A DNA stretch of 64,000 nucleotides from Chryseobacterium paridis (GCF_016595215.1 NZ_JAENHK010000001.1:806001-870000), one strand, 5' to 3'. Shown: positions 17,064 through 26,550, counted from the stretch's first letter. Notes: generated from the letters alone by a model not told the origin. Numbers and translations: made by a program.

Positions 17064-19274
17064 TTAGAATTTATAAGTCACGCTTCCTAAAGCATTAAGT
17101 AATCTTTGTGGGTTAGCAGTAGTATAGCCGATCCAGTAATGTTGATTCGTAAAGTTGTCTACTTTCACACCTATTCTGAATTTCTTAGTGTCATAAAATG
17201 CATTAGCATTTAATACGATGTAAGAAGGTAGAGTGAATACGTTGTTTGTTCCTACCCCTGTTTCAGGGTTAATGTCCAGCATATTTACTACCTTATTTTC
17301 ACTCGCATAATTTCCACCAATCCCGAAACCTAAACCTTTAAGTTTCCCATCTAAAAATTGGTAGCTGGCATATAAATTTGCTAAATAAGGAGACCCAGAA
17401 GTATTTGGTCTTCTATTGAGAACAGAAGCATCTGCTTGTGTGAAAGTTGAATCATTATAAGTGAAACCTGCAATCGCTGTAAAGCCTTTTACTAAATAAG
17501 CATTGATTTCAAGTTCTACCCCTTTGCTTACAATAGTACCATCTTGTGTTTGTGCACGTGAATTACCATCTCGTGGTGTGCTTCTTAAAACATCTTTTAC
17601 TTTTATGTTATAATAACTTAATGTGGACGAAATTTTTCCATTGAATAAACTGGTTTTAATACCACCTTCCATTTGATTAGCTTGTTCAGGAACCGGAATA
17701 GCTGTTAAACCTTCATTATTGGTATAATAATCAAGATTTTTAAAGCTATTTTGGTAATTTCCAAAGAATGAAACCTTATCTTTTATTACTTCGTATACAA
17801 TTCCAAGCTTTGGAGAGAAAAAGGTTTGATTTAGTTTTTCTCCAGTTTGTAAAGTTTGAGAATCCACAACTCCTGGTTTATTGGAAAAATGGTCAACTCT
17901 TAAAGCCATTAAAACACTTAAGTTATCTGTAACATTTAATACATTGGAAAGATATACAGCATAATTATTTTGTATGCTTTTTATCAAGTAAGGAGTTTCA
18001 TTTCCTGCCATTGCATCATATTGTGCTTGTAGTGCAGTACCATTGAAATTAGTATAATCAAATCCAGGCTGATGTAGTGGAACAGGTACAGAGACTCCAT
18101 TCACTTTATCGAACCCATTTACATCATAAAAATTCTGATCATTGTTGATTCTTAAATAATCAAACCCTAAAACCACACGGTTTCTTAAATTTCCAATACG
18201 GAAATCACCATTAAAGTTTTGTTGGAAATTAATCGCTTTCTTTCTACTGTCTCTCGTAGATTGATCACTTCTGTACATTTTTGTAGGATCATCCCCCATA
18301 AAATATAAATAAGGCATAAATCCATCGGAGTAACTGGAAGATGTACTGATATTCGTTGATGATTTGATTGTGTTGGATATTTTATAATTCACCTGTCCGA
18401 AAAAGTTGATGCTTCTTCCTGTGTTGTTAAGGTCTTTTCCTAGATAAGAGTTTTTGTAATCCAGATTAAGATCTTTGACATTGTTCACTTTTTTTAAGTA
18501 ATCTCCGGAATAAAAGAAGAAGGTCTGGTCACTCATACTTTTCATATTGAACAATTCCATCTCGAAATTAATATTCAATCGATCTGTTGGGTTATAAGTA
18601 AGACTTGGTGCTACAGCAAAATTTCTTCTGTAACCTTCAGTTTGGAAAGTTCCTTCGTTGGTATAGGCAGAATTTAATCTGAATAATAATTTTTTATCTT
18701 TTGTAAGGGGAGTGTTGATGTCCACTGAAGCTCTGTAAGTGTCATAATTACCTCCAGATAAGCTCACGTTCCCACCAAATGTATCAAATGGCTTTTTAGT
18801 TACCCTGTTGATAACACCACCATAGCTTGTCAATAGACTTCCGAATAGTGTTCCTGATGGACCTTTAAGTACTTCTACTTTTTCAAGGTTAACAGCATCT
18901 ATAGTTCCGGTAATTGATCCCAGCACACCATTTCTTAAAGAGTTTGAAGCAACAAATCCTCTAAGATTTACATAAGCACCTCCATCACCAGCTCTTCCAT
19001 TTGCCGTCCACATGGTTTGTAATCCTGGGATATTTCGAAATGCTGCATCAACAGTATAAATAACCTGATTTTCTAAAATTGCTTTGTCAATACTTGAATA
19101 TACCTGAGGGTTTTCGATGGCCTTTAAAGACATTTTATTAGAGTAATCACTATCTTTCTTGATGTAAGTATTCATAATAACTTCATCAATCTTTTTTACT
19201 TTAGTAGAATCTTTCTCTTGTGCAAAAGTCAACATAGAACCTAACATTGAAACACCAATCAGTACTTTATTCAT
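17064..19274 (-). CDS. TonB-dependent receptor, tandem paralogue A
   Basis: A 736-residue outer membrane protein with signal MNKVLIGVSMLGSMLTFAQ. The plug carries DEVIMNTYIKKDSDYSNKM, VDAAFRNIPGLQTMW, GGAYVNLRGFVASNSLRNG and VEVLKGPSGTLFGS, and the barrel ends in GSVTYKF. It is closely related to the neighbouring product of 19450-21663; both contain FYDTKKFRIGVKVDNFTN near the C terminus. It lies directly behind a promoter with a Fur-like dyad. A siderophore-type substrate is likely from the plug motifs and the PepSY context, but the two paralogues may take different ligands. Confidence 0.92.
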   Translation of the reverse strand: MNKVLIGVSMLGSMLTFAQEKDSTKVKKIDEVIMNTYIKKDSDYSNKMSLKAIENPQVYSSIDKAILENQVIYTVDAAFRNIPGLQTMWTANGRAGDGGAYVNLRGFVASNSLRNGVLGSITGTIDAVNLEKVEVLKGPSGTLFGSLLTSYGGVINRVTKKPFDTFGGNVSLSGGNYDTYRASVDINTPLTKDKKLLFRLNSAYTNEGTFQTEGYRRNFAVAPSLTYNPTDRLNINFEMELFNMKSMSDQTFFFYSGDYLKKVNNVKDLNLDYKNSYLGKDLNNTGRSINFFGQVNYKISNTIKSSTNISTSSSYSDGFMPYLYFMGDDPTKMYRSDQSTRDSRKKAINFQQNFNGDFRIGNLRNRVVLGFDYLRINNDQNFYDVNGFDKVNGVSVPVPLHQPGFDYTNFNGTALQAQYDAMAGNETPYLIKSIQNNYAVYLSNVLNVTDNLSVLMALRVDHFSNKPGVVDSQTLQTGEKLNQTFFSPKLGIVYEVIKDKVSFFGNYQNSFKNLDYYTNNEGLTAIPVPEQANQMEGGIKTSLFNGKISSTLSYYNIKVKDVLRSTPRDGNSRAQTQDGTIVSKGVELEINAYLVKGFTAIAGFTYNDSTFTQADASVLNRRPNTSGSPYLANLYASYQFLDGKLKGLGFGIGGNYASENKVVNMLDINPETGVGTNNVFTLPSYIVLNANAFYDTKKFRIGVKVDNFTNQHYWIGYTTANPQRLLNALGSVTYKF

Positions 19275-19290
19275 GAGCGCAAATTTTTTG

Positions 19291-19298
19291 CAAATATA
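19291..19298 (-). promoter_or_regulatory. -7 box (TATATTTG) of the receptor operon
   Basis: The minus strand reads TATATTTG, a perfect match to the Bacteroidota -7 consensus TAnnTTTG. It lies 17 bases before the ATG at 19274 and directly beside the dyad at 19299-19321. The same arrangement is found at 22984-22991. Confidence 0.75.
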
Positions 19299-19321
19299 TT
19301 GTTTTTAATTATTCTAAATAA
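19299..19321. promoter_or_regulatory. Candidate Fur-type operator (copy 1)
   Basis: A 23-base AT-rich dyad with arms TTnTTTnnAAT and ATTnnAAAnAA around one base; 16 of 23 positions are symmetric. It abuts the -7 box on its upstream side. The same 23 bases, with a single difference, lie in the same place before the PepSY gene at 21833-22960. Two copies in front of iron-type import genes suggest a shared metal-responsive repressor; naming Fur is inference. Confidence 0.55.
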
Positions 19322-19367
19322 ATTAGCACCTTGATATTTATCATGTAAAAGCTATTTAGAAAATAAT

Positions 19368-19400
19368 AAAAGCCACTTCAGTATTACTGAAATGGCTTTT
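19368..19400 (-). terminator. Terminator after the tandem paralogue B receptor
   Basis: AAAAGCCA pairs with TGGCTTTT and TTCAGT pairs with ACTGAA around ATT. T-rich sequence follows on the minus strand. It separates the two receptor operons. Confidence 0.8.
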
Positions 19401-19449
19401 ATTGCAATGCTGATTATTATTTACTAGATGGTTCCTTTTATGAAAGAAA

Positions 19450-21663
19450 TTAAAATTTGTAGGTTACGCTTCCTATAACATTAGCTAAGGGTTGTGCATT
19501 CGATGTTGTAAAGCCATTCCAGTAATGTTCATTTGTGAAATTATCCACTTTTACTCCTATTCTGAACTTTTTCGTGTCATAGAATGCGTTAGCATTTAAG
19601 ACTAAATATTTTGGAAGGATAAAGGTTCCCATACTCGTAGAATTTACGATTTTATTGTCGCTAGCATAATTTCCTCCTACACCAAAGCCCAGACCTTTTA
19701 AATTACCATCCAGGAATTGGTAACTGGCATTAAAGTTTACTAACCAGGGAGAGGATGCTGTAGCAGGTCTTCTTCCAATGACCGTATTATCGGCGTCAGT
19801 GTATTTCATGTCGTTATAGCTTACCCCGGCGATTACCGAGAACCCTTTAACCAAATAAGCATTAGCTTCAAGTTCTACACCCTGACTTGTTAATGACCCG
19901 GCCTGGTTTTGTACCGCCTGTCCTGTTCCGGTCATCTCGCCAGTATTCAGAAGCGTGTTTTTTACTTTAATGTTGTAATAGCTTAAAGTAGTGGTAACTT
20001 TTCCTTTTATGAGGTTCGTCTTAAATCCTCCTTCAAATTGATTAGCTCTTTCAGGAGTAGCCAGATTAACATTTCCTGTTTTATCTGAAGTATAATATCC
20101 GTTTACAGTGAAACTGTTTTGATAATTTCCAAATACCGACACCTTATCCTGAACAATTTGATAAACAATCCCAAATTTCGGTGACCATGCAGCCTGACTA
20201 TAAGCTGCTGTCTTGTTTGGTCCAACTTGACCACCTTTATAATTCACAGATTCATATCTTAGAGAAGTCAGGATATTTAGGCCAGCTATTGGTGTAATAA
20301 CATTGGAAATATATCCACTGTAGATATCTTTTTTACCCGTACTCACATATGTGTTATTTTTTTCAAAATTCGGCATGCTTTGTAAATTAGAATACATTGC
20401 TCCCAATGTTTGTCCATTCATGTTAGAGTAGTCAGCACCATTAAAAGGAACCCAATCGAAGTTAGTGAACATAAAATATTGATTGTCATTCGATCTCATG
20501 TAATCAAAACCTGCCACAGTTCTGTTTCTTACACTTCCTATGTTAAAGTCAAAATTGAAATTTTGCTGAACTTGAAAATAGGTCCTTTTACTATCTTTAG
20601 TCGATTGGTCTGCCCTAACCACTCCTAATTCTGTGTCATTTGGATTTTGAGTTACAAATGCTTTGGGGGCAAAATAGAAATAGGGATTAAAGCCATTAGA
20701 AAAAGAATAGGCTGTGCTTACATTTGTAGATGATTTAATATGTTCATTGATTTTATAGTTAACCTGTCCGAAGAAGTTTCTTGCTTTACCAATAGTTTTA
20801 AGTCCATCACCTGCATAAGTTTGCTTATAATTATAACCAAATTTTTCAAGTTGGTTCATATTGTCTGCACCTAGTTTTTCGCTTGGAACGTAAAAGAAGA
20901 ATGCTGTTTCAGGATAAGCATTTGTTTCAAACATTTCCAATTCAGCATTAATCTCTAAATTATCAGTTGGGCGATATGTAAGGGAAGGAGTAAATGCATA
21001 AAAAGAATTCTTGGCGTTTGTTCTCTGAAAAGTTCCCTGATTTGTGTAAGCAGTGTTTAATCTGAATAATAATTTTTTATCATTTGTGAGTGGTGCATTT
21101 ACATCAGCCTGTACTCTATAATAATTATAGCTTCCTCCAGCCAGAGAAACAGCTCCTGCAAATTCTTCAAATGGTTTTTTAGTGACTCTGTTTACGACCC
21201 CTCCATATGACGTAACATTACTACCAAAAAGTGTAGCAGAAGGGCCTTTCAGTACTTCTATTCTCTCTACATTGATAGCATCCATTGAAGTGGTAATTGG
21301 AGCAACCATCCCGTTTCTAATTGAGTTTCCTGCTACAAAACCTCTTAGGTTCAGATAGACCCCTCCATCTCCAGCTCTGTTAGTAGCACTCCACATTTTT
21401 TGTGCTCCTGCTACATTTCTAAAGGCATCGTCAACAGTAAATAATAGCTGGTTTTCCAATATTCCTTTATCAATTGAAGAATATACCTGTGGGTCCTCTA
21501 TAGCTTTTAATGGCATTTTATTGGAATATTCGCTATCTTTTTTGATATAAGTGTTAATAATTACTTCATCAATACTTTTGGTTTTAGTATTTACGGTATC
21601 TTTTTGCTGAGCTAGAACAACTATGCTTGAAAGTATAGATGCAGTTAGTATTATCTTTTTCAT
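19450..21663 (-). CDS. TonB-dependent receptor, tandem paralogue B
   Basis: A 737-residue outer membrane protein with signal peptide MKKIILTASILSSIVVLAQ. The plug contains DEVIINTYIKKDSEYSNKM, VDDAFRNVAGAQKMW, GGVYLNLRGFVAGNSIRNG and IEVLKGPSATLFGS, and the barrel ends in GSVTYKF. Sequence similarity to the 17064-19274 product runs over the full length, so the pair looks like a tandem duplication that later acquired separate promoters. It follows the 54-residue membrane peptide gene by eight bases and is the last gene of the operon that starts with the PepSY gene at 22960. The likely substrate is a ferric chelate. Confidence 0.92.
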   Translation of the reverse strand: MKKIILTASILSSIVVLAQQKDTVNTKTKSIDEVIINTYIKKDSEYSNKMPLKAIEDPQVYSSIDKGILENQLLFTVDDAFRNVAGAQKMWSATNRAGDGGVYLNLRGFVAGNSIRNGMVAPITTSMDAINVERIEVLKGPSATLFGSNVTSYGGVVNRVTKKPFEEFAGAVSLAGGSYNYYRVQADVNAPLTNDKKLLFRLNTAYTNQGTFQRTNAKNSFYAFTPSLTYRPTDNLEINAELEMFETNAYPETAFFFYVPSEKLGADNMNQLEKFGYNYKQTYAGDGLKTIGKARNFFGQVNYKINEHIKSSTNVSTAYSFSNGFNPYFYFAPKAFVTQNPNDTELGVVRADQSTKDSKRTYFQVQQNFNFDFNIGSVRNRTVAGFDYMRSNDNQYFMFTNFDWVPFNGADYSNMNGQTLGAMYSNLQSMPNFEKNNTYVSTGKKDIYSGYISNVITPIAGLNILTSLRYESVNYKGGQVGPNKTAAYSQAAWSPKFGIVYQIVQDKVSVFGNYQNSFTVNGYYTSDKTGNVNLATPERANQFEGGFKTNLIKGKVTTTLSYYNIKVKNTLLNTGEMTGTGQAVQNQAGSLTSQGVELEANAYLVKGFSVIAGVSYNDMKYTDADNTVIGRRPATASSPWLVNFNASYQFLDGNLKGLGFGVGGNYASDNKIVNSTSMGTFILPKYLVLNANAFYDTKKFRIGVKVDNFTNEHYWNGFTTSNAQPLANVIGSVTYKF

Positions 21664-21671
21664 TGATAAAA

Positions 21672-21836
21672 TTATTTATAATAGTGTTTAATAATCAGAA
21701 ATAAAGGGATTAACAAAGAAATCCATCCTAAAAAATTCCATATGCCATCGCCAAGAAGAGCTGAAACAAGTCCAAATATTGTTAATATAAAAAGGAATAG
21801 AGGCATTCCCCACAGTTTTAGAAATGTATTTTTCAT
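21672..21836 (-). CDS. Small two-helix membrane protein coupled to PepSY and receptor genes
   Basis: A 54-residue protein starting MKNTFLKLWGMPLFLF. Two hydrophobic segments, around residues 10-26 and 33-50, are separated by LLGDGIWN, and it ends in KHYYK. Its ATG overlaps the PepSY stop (ATGA, four bases), which argues strongly that it is translated and chooses this start over in-frame ATGs further upstream inside the PepSY frame. I do not recognise a named family. Position between a PepSY reductase-like gene and a TonB receptor suggests an accessory subunit of the inner-membrane step of metal uptake; that is inference. Confidence 0.75.
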   Translation of the reverse strand: MKNTFLKLWGMPLFLFILTIFGLVSALLGDGIWNFLGWISLLIPLFLIIKHYYK

Positions 21837-22960
21837 GATAAGGCTTTTTTGGATAAAGGTTTCCATTGTCTTTCTGCTTTTCTTCTTGCAATCCATAAGT
21901 ACAAGCCAGTAATCAGTACAAGGATGGTAAATACATCAAAAACAGTCCAAATAATTTTTAATACCATACCTCCATAATTTCCAAAGTGTAAAGGCTCTGA
22001 TAGGAAAAGAGTATTCACATACCAAGGCATATCTCGGGTGTCAGTGACTTTTCCATTTTTAGCATCGATTAATACAGGTTTTAGAAGTTTAGCCGTAAGT
22101 TCTGTGTTTCCACGCATAAAAACAGCATAATGGTGCTTACTGGTAAAAGGTGTTCCAGGGAAGGCTATTACCGAAACTTTCATATCTTTTATGGTATTTT
22201 CAGCTGATTTCTTTGCTTCTTCCAATGAGCTGAAGTTTCCTGTAAGAGGTTTTTGATTTTTATAGGGAGCGGTCATTTCAGCTAATTGCCCTTGCTGCCA
22301 TAATCCTAGAATAACATCTGATAATGTATTGATAATTCCTGTAAAACCGACAACAACCATCCATGCCGTAATGGCAATACCCAGTAAGTTGTGAGTATCA
22401 AGCCATTTTAATCTTTTGGATTTATTTTTACGTACCATCCCAAAATCAAATTTTTTCATAATTGGACCGTACAAAACAATACCTGAGATAATTGATATCA
22501 TAAATAGGATTCCCATTAATCCAAGAAACAGCTTTCCGGGAATTCCTAAAAACATATCCGTGTGGAGCTTAAGAATTATACCCATTAAACCATCAGTTTT
22601 TGGAGCTCCCAGTACTTCGCCAGTGTATTCATTTAAAACCAGGTACTTACTTTTTTCGTAGGGAGCATCAGGTTTATCTACGACGTCGAAAAGCACTTTG
22701 TTCTTGTCGTTTTCGTCCCAAAAAGCATATCTAACCTTTTCACCGGGATATTTAGATTCAGCTATTTTTGCAAGATGGTCAAGGTCTAATTTTTGCTGAT
22801 CTCTTGCAATTACCTCTTTTTGATCTTCTAGAAGGTGTTCAATTTCTTCATGAAAAATTAATGGTAGCCCTGTTAAGCAGAGATACAGTAAAAAAATGGT
22901 ACAAATCAGGCTGGTCCATTTATGCCAATTAAACCAACGTTTGGCTGTTTTTAGTTCCAT
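21833..22960 (-). CDS. PepSY-associated TM-helix protein (copy 3, iron-uptake operon leader gene)
   Basis: The start at 22960 gives 375 residues beginning MELKTAKRWFNWHKW. The longer frame to 23023 is rejected because a -7 box lies at 22984-22991, inside the extra segment. Four membrane segments are visible: SLICTIFLLYLCLTGLPLIF, GKLFLGLMGILFMISIISGIVLYG, LGIAITAWMVVVGFTGI and MVLKIIWTVFDVFTILVLITGLYLW. Histidines beside helices (NWHKW, LKLHTDMF, LDTHNLLG, PLHFGNYGG) fit the PepSY_TM family. It is more distant from the other two PepSY proteins of this island. It heads an operon with the 54-residue peptide and receptor B. Confidence 0.85.
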   Translation of the reverse strand: MELKTAKRWFNWHKWTSLICTIFLLYLCLTGLPLIFHEEIEHLLEDQKEVIARDQQKLDLDHLAKIAESKYPGEKVRYAFWDENDKNKVLFDVVDKPDAPYEKSKYLVLNEYTGEVLGAPKTDGLMGIILKLHTDMFLGIPGKLFLGLMGILFMISIISGIVLYGPIMKKFDFGMVRKNKSKRLKWLDTHNLLGIAITAWMVVVGFTGIINTLSDVILGLWQQGQLAEMTAPYKNQKPLTGNFSSLEEAKKSAENTIKDMKVSVIAFPGTPFTSKHHYAVFMRGNTELTAKLLKPVLIDAKNGKVTDTRDMPWYVNTLFLSEPLHFGNYGGMVLKIIWTVFDVFTILVLITGLYLWIARRKAERQWKPLSKKALS

Positions 22961-22983
22961 GAAAACAAAGAGTAGATTTTTTG

Positions 22984-22991
22984 CAAATATA
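22984..22991 (-). promoter_or_regulatory. -7 box (TATATTTG) of the PepSY/receptor operon
   Basis: TATATTTG on the minus strand matches TAnnTTTG exactly and lies 23 bases before the ATG at 22960. This supports the shorter PepSY start. Confidence 0.75.
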
Positions 22992-23014
22992 TTGTTTTTA
23001 ATTGTTCTAAATAA
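22992..23014. promoter_or_regulatory. Candidate Fur-type operator (copy 2)
   Basis: The same 23-base dyad as at 19299-19321 with one base changed, again touching the upstream edge of the -7 box. The match between the two promoters extends to about 40 bases. Confidence 0.55.
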
Positions 23015-23061
23015 AATATTCAATTGATCTTTATCACATTATAATATGTACCGAATAACCA

Positions 23062-23095
23062 AAAAGCCGCATCAAGTACTCTTGATGCGGCTTTT
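23062..23095 (-). terminator. Terminator of secA
   Basis: AAAAGCCGCATCAAG and CTTGATGCGGCTTTT form a perfect 15-bp stem around TACT. T-runs on both sides make it usable in both directions; the gene ending beside it is secA. Confidence 0.85.
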
Positions 23096-23114
23096 ATATG
23101 ATGTTAATTCTTTC

Positions 23115-26100
23115 TTATGCTGGAATCTCTCCTTTGTATAAGAATGAAATAATTTCTTTGTTCATTTTATCTACCATTTCACTGAACAGGTGGAAAGACT
23201 CTTGCTTATAAATAACAAGCGGATCTTTTTGTTCGTAAACAGCTCCCTGTGAAGATCTTCTCAGATCATCCATTTCACGTAAGTGAAGTTTCCAGTTCTC
23301 ATCGATGATTGATAAAGTAATATTCTTTTCGAAATCGTTGATCAATGTGTCACACTGACTTTCATAAGCTTCTTTAAGATCAGTAACGATGGTAAGAGTT
23401 TTATGTCCATCAGAAAAAGGAACCTGAATCATTTTGAACATCGATCCCTGGTTTTGATACACATTCTCAATGATTGGGAATGATTTCTCTTTCAGTAGAT
23501 TCAATTTCATTTGATAATCCTCCTGAGCTGCTTTGAAAAGGATATTGGTAAGATCCTGAACAGATTTATTACCAAAGTCACTCTCAGAAACAGGAGATCC
23601 CATTGTGAAATGTTTAATTACTTCAAATTCGAAATCTTTAAAGTTTCCGTTCGCTTTACCTCTTGCAGCAATAGAATTAGAAACATCGAAGATCATATTC
23701 GTGATATCATACTTCAGGTGATCTCCGAATAGAGCGTTCTTTCTTCTTTTATAGATTACATCACGCTGCTTATTCATTACGTCATCATACTCAAGAAGTC
23801 TCTTTCTGATTCCGAAGTTATTTTCCTCTACTTTTTTCTGTGCTCTCTCAATAGACTTACTGATCATAGAGTGTTGAATAACTTCTCCTTCTTTATGACC
23901 CATTCTGTCCATCATTTTAGCGATTCTTTCAGAACCGAATAGACGCATAAGATTATCTTCAAGAGATACATAGAACTGTGAACTACCTGGATCTCCCTGA
24001 CGTCCTGCTCTACCTCTTAACTGTCTGTCAACACGTCTTGAATCATGTCTTTCTGTACCGATAATTGCTAAACCTCCTGCTTCTTTTACATCTTTAGAAA
24101 GTTTAATATCCGTACCACGGCCTGCCATGTTGGTTGCAATAGTTACCACTCCTGGCTGTCCTGCTCCGGCAACAATTTCAGCTTCCTTCTTGTGAAGTTT
24201 AGCATTCAATACCTGGTGTTGGATTTTTCTTAATTGAAGTGCCTTTGAAAGTAATTGAGAAATTTCAACTGAAGTTGTACCTACAAGAACAGGTCTTTTA
24301 GCTGCAGTTAATTTTTCAATTTCCTCGATTACGGCATTATATTTTTCTCTGTTAGTTTTGAAAACTAAATCTTGTCTGTCATGTCTTAAAATAGGACGGT
24401 TTGTGGGAATTACCACAACATCTAATTTGTAGATTTCCCAAAGCTCACCCGCTTCCGTTTCAGCAGTACCCGTCATCCCCGCAAGTTTGTTGTACATACG
24501 GAAGTAGTTCTGAAGCGTTACTGTTGCAAAAGTTTGAGTTGCAGCTTCAATTTTTACGTTCTCTTTAGCTTCAATAGCTTGGTGAAGACCGTCTGAATAA
24601 CGACGTCCCTCCATAATACGTCCTGTCTGCTCATCAACGATTTTCACTTCACCATCAATTACTACATATTCATCATCTTTTTCAAATAATGTATATGCTT
24701 TCAATAGCTGGCTCATCGTGTGAACTCGCTCAGATTTTTCAGCGAAATCAGAGAATAATCTTTCTTTAGCTTCAAATTCTTCTTCTTTAGATAAATTTTT
24801 AGCTTCTAATTCTGCAATTTCAGTTCCGATATCGGGAAGAACGAAGAAGTTGGCATCAGAGTTTCCTTGAGACATGTATTCTACACCCTTATCCGTTAAG
24901 TCAACCTGATTGTTTTTTTCCTCAATTACAAAGTATAGATCTTTATCTACAATTGGCATATCGCGGTTGTTATCCTGCATATACTGACCTTCAACTTTTT
25001 GAAGCAATGCTCTGTTTCCGCTTTCTGATAAAAATTTGATTAATTGTCTGTTTTTTGGAAGACCTCTGTAAGCCTGAAGTAATTTGAATCCTCCTTCTTT
25101 TGTATTTCCGGCAGCAATTAATTTTTTAGCTTCGTTAAAAATAACTGAAACTGTTTTTTTTTGAACTTCTACAATTCTGTCAATAGAAGGTTTTAGAACA
25201 TCAAATTCCTGTCTGTCTCCCTGAGGAACCGGACCTGAAATGATCAATGGTGTTCTTGCATCATCTACTAATACAGAGTCAACCTCATCCACGATTGCGA
25301 AATTCAATTCTCTTTGTACAAGCTCTGAAGGTGAAGTTACCATGTTGTCTCTCAGATAATCGAAACCAAACTCGTTATTAGTTCCATAGGTAATGTCTGA
25401 GTTATATGCTTTTCTTCTTCCGTCCGAGTTAGGCTGATGGTTATCGATACAATCAATAGTCATCCCATGGAATTGATACAATGGTCCCATCCATGCGGAG
25501 TCCCTTTTTGCAAGGTAGTCATTTACTGTAACCACGTGTACTCCTCTTTCAGGAAGTGCATTTAAGTAAATAGGTAATGTTCCTACTAAAGTTTTACCTT
25601 CACCGGTTGCCATTTCGGCAATCTTACCACTGTGAAGAATAACCCCTCCAATAAACTGAACATCATAATGAACCATGTCCCAAACGACAGGAGTTCCGGC
25701 TGCATCCCAGGAGTTTTTCCAAACTGCTGTATCTCCTTGTATTTCTACAAAATCTTTAGCCGCTGCTAATTCTCTATCCATTGGTGTAGCAGTTACTCGG
25801 ATCTCTCCATTCTCTGCCCATCTTCTTGCGGTTTCCTTTATTAATGCAAAGGCTTCAGGAAGAACCTGAGCAAGAACTTTTTCTTCAATTTCGTATGATT
25901 CTTTTTTAAGAGACTCAATTTTGGTGAAAAGAGCTTCCTTTTCATCAACGTTTGTTGAGTTTTTTATCTGCTCTTTAATCTGTTCTATCTGTGTGGTAAT
26001 GCTGCTGGTTGCTGATTTGATTTTTTCTTTAAACTCAGCAGTTTTTTCTCTTAAACCATCATCAGATAGTTGCTGAATACCAGATTCAACAGATTTGATT

Positions 26101-26186
26101 TTTGTTACAACTTTTTTTACTTCTTTTAGGTCCTGCGCTTTCTTGTCTCCCAAAAACCCCTTAAGAACTTTATTTAAAAAACTCAT
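23115..26186 (-). CDS. secA: Preprotein translocase ATPase SecA
   Basis: A 1023-residue motor of the Sec pathway that pushes unfolded preproteins through SecYEG. Walker A is in [14 protein letters not shown], the DEAD-type box is [10 protein letters not shown], and the second helicase domain carries [39 protein letters not shown] and the ARNDQGD-like QGDPGSSQF. The length exceeds the roughly 900 residues of E. coli SecA because of insertions, for instance around residues 340-480, as is usual in Bacteroidota. The C terminus ends [11 protein letters not shown] without the cysteine-rich zinc tail seen in proteobacterial SecA. It is flanked by its own terminator and a structured leader. Confidence 0.97.
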   Translation of the reverse strand: MSFLNKVLKGFLGDKKAQDLKEVKKVVTKIKSVESGIQQLSDDGLREKTAEFKEKIKSATSSITTQIEQIKEQIKNSTNVDEKEALFTKIESLKKESYEIEEKVLAQVLPEAFALIKETARRWAENGEIRVTATPMDRELAAAKDFVEIQGDTAVWKNSWDAAGTPVVWDMVHYDVQFIGGVILHSGKIAEMATGEGKTLVGTLPIYLNALPERGVHVVTVNDYLAKRDSAWMGPLYQFHGMTIDCIDNHQPNSDGRRKAYNSDITYGTNNEFGFDYLRDNMVTSPSELVQRELNFAIVDEVDSVLVDDARTPLIISGPVPQGDRQEFDVLKPSIDRIVEVQKKTVSVIFNEAKKLIAAGNTKEGGFKLLQAYRGLPKNRQLIKFLSESGNRALLQKVEGQYMQDNNRDMPIVDKDLYFVIEEKNNQVDLTDKGVEYMSQGNSDANFFVLPDIGTEIAELEAKNLSKEEEFEAKERLFSDFAEKSERVHTMSQLLKAYTLFEKDDEYVVIDGEVKIVDEQTGRIMEGRRYSDGLHQAIEAKENVKIEAATQTFATVTLQNYFRMYNKLAGMTGTAETEAGELWEIYKLDVVVIPTNRPILRHDRQDLVFKTNREKYNAVIEEIEKLTAAKRPVLVGTTSVEISQLLSKALQLRKIQHQVLNAKLHKKEAEIVAGAGQPGVVTIATNMAGRGTDIKLSKDVKEAGGLAIIGTERHDSRRVDRQLRGRAGRQGDPGSSQFYVSLEDNLMRLFGSERIAKMMDRMGHKEGEVIQHSMISKSIERAQKKVEENNFGIRKRLLEYDDVMNKQRDVIYKRRKNALFGDHLKYDITNMIFDVSNSIAARGKANGNFKDFEFEVIKHFTMGSPVSESDFGNKSVQDLTNILFKAAQEDYQMKLNLLKEKSFPIIENVYQNQGSMFKMIQVPFSDGHKTLTIVTDLKEAYESQCDTLINDFEKNITLSIIDENWKLHLREMDDLRRSSQGAVYEQKDPLVIYKQESFHLFSEMVDKMNKEIISFLYKGEIPA

Positions 26187-26202
26187 AAAAATTTTGATTT
26201 AG

Positions 26203-26250
26203 GCTCAAAACTTAAGCCTTGAGCATTTAATTATTACACCTTACCGGTGT
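26203..26250 (-). other. Structured secA leader with two hairpins
   Basis: Before the secA ATG the minus strand can form ACACC/GGTGT around five bases (26236-26250) and GCTCAA/TTGAGC around ten (26203-26224). The second hairpin has an alternative pairing using GGCT and AGCC of the same segment. No open reading frame with a stall-peptide look is visible. Whether it is regulatory is unknown. Confidence 0.35.
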
Positions 26251-26265
26251 TTATGGTATATCTAA

Positions 26266-26296
26266 AAAAGCTTTAAACGTAGAGCTTAAAGCTTTT
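26266..26296 (-). terminator. Terminator of the DUF2795 gene
   Basis: AAAAGCTTTAA pairs with TTAAAGCTTTT around a nine-base loop and is followed by a T-run on the minus strand. It lies seven bases past the DUF2795 stop. Confidence 0.7.
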
Positions 26297-26302
26297 GTGA
26301 TT

Positions 26303-26524
26303 TTAGTATTCGTCTTCGTTCCAAAGATAATCCTCATCCGTTGGATAGTCGCTCCAGATCTCATCTATAGCATCATAGATCTCTCCTTCATCCTCAATCG
26401 CCTGAAGATTTTCTACGACCTCCATAGGTGCACCAGTTCTGATTGCATAATCAATAAGCTCAGCTTTTGTCATTGGCCAAGGTGCGTCACTTAAATACGA
26501 AGCTAATTCTAATGTCCAGTACAT
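26303..26524 (-). CDS. DUF2795 family small acidic protein
   Basis: A 73-residue acidic cytoplasmic protein (MYWTLELASYLSDAPWPMTK...). It matches the pattern I know for DUF2795: LASYL-DAPWP-TK-EL-DYA-R-GAP-EVVENLQ, followed by a strongly acidic tail. Function is unknown. In Bacteroidota this gene is commonly found near secA, as here, but it has its own promoter at 26543-26550 and its own terminator, so co-regulation with secA is not shown. Confidence 0.75.
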   Translation of the reverse strand: MYWTLELASYLSDAPWPMTKAELIDYAIRTGAPMEVVENLQAIEDEGEIYDAIDEIWSDYPTDEDYLWNEDEY

Positions 26525-26542
26525 AATTTTCTATTTTTTTTG

Positions 26543-26550
26543 CAAAAGTA
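26543..26550 (-). promoter_or_regulatory. -7 box (TACTTTTG) of the DUF2795 gene
   Basis: A perfect TAnnTTTG match 19 bases before the ATG at 26524. Confidence 0.65.
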
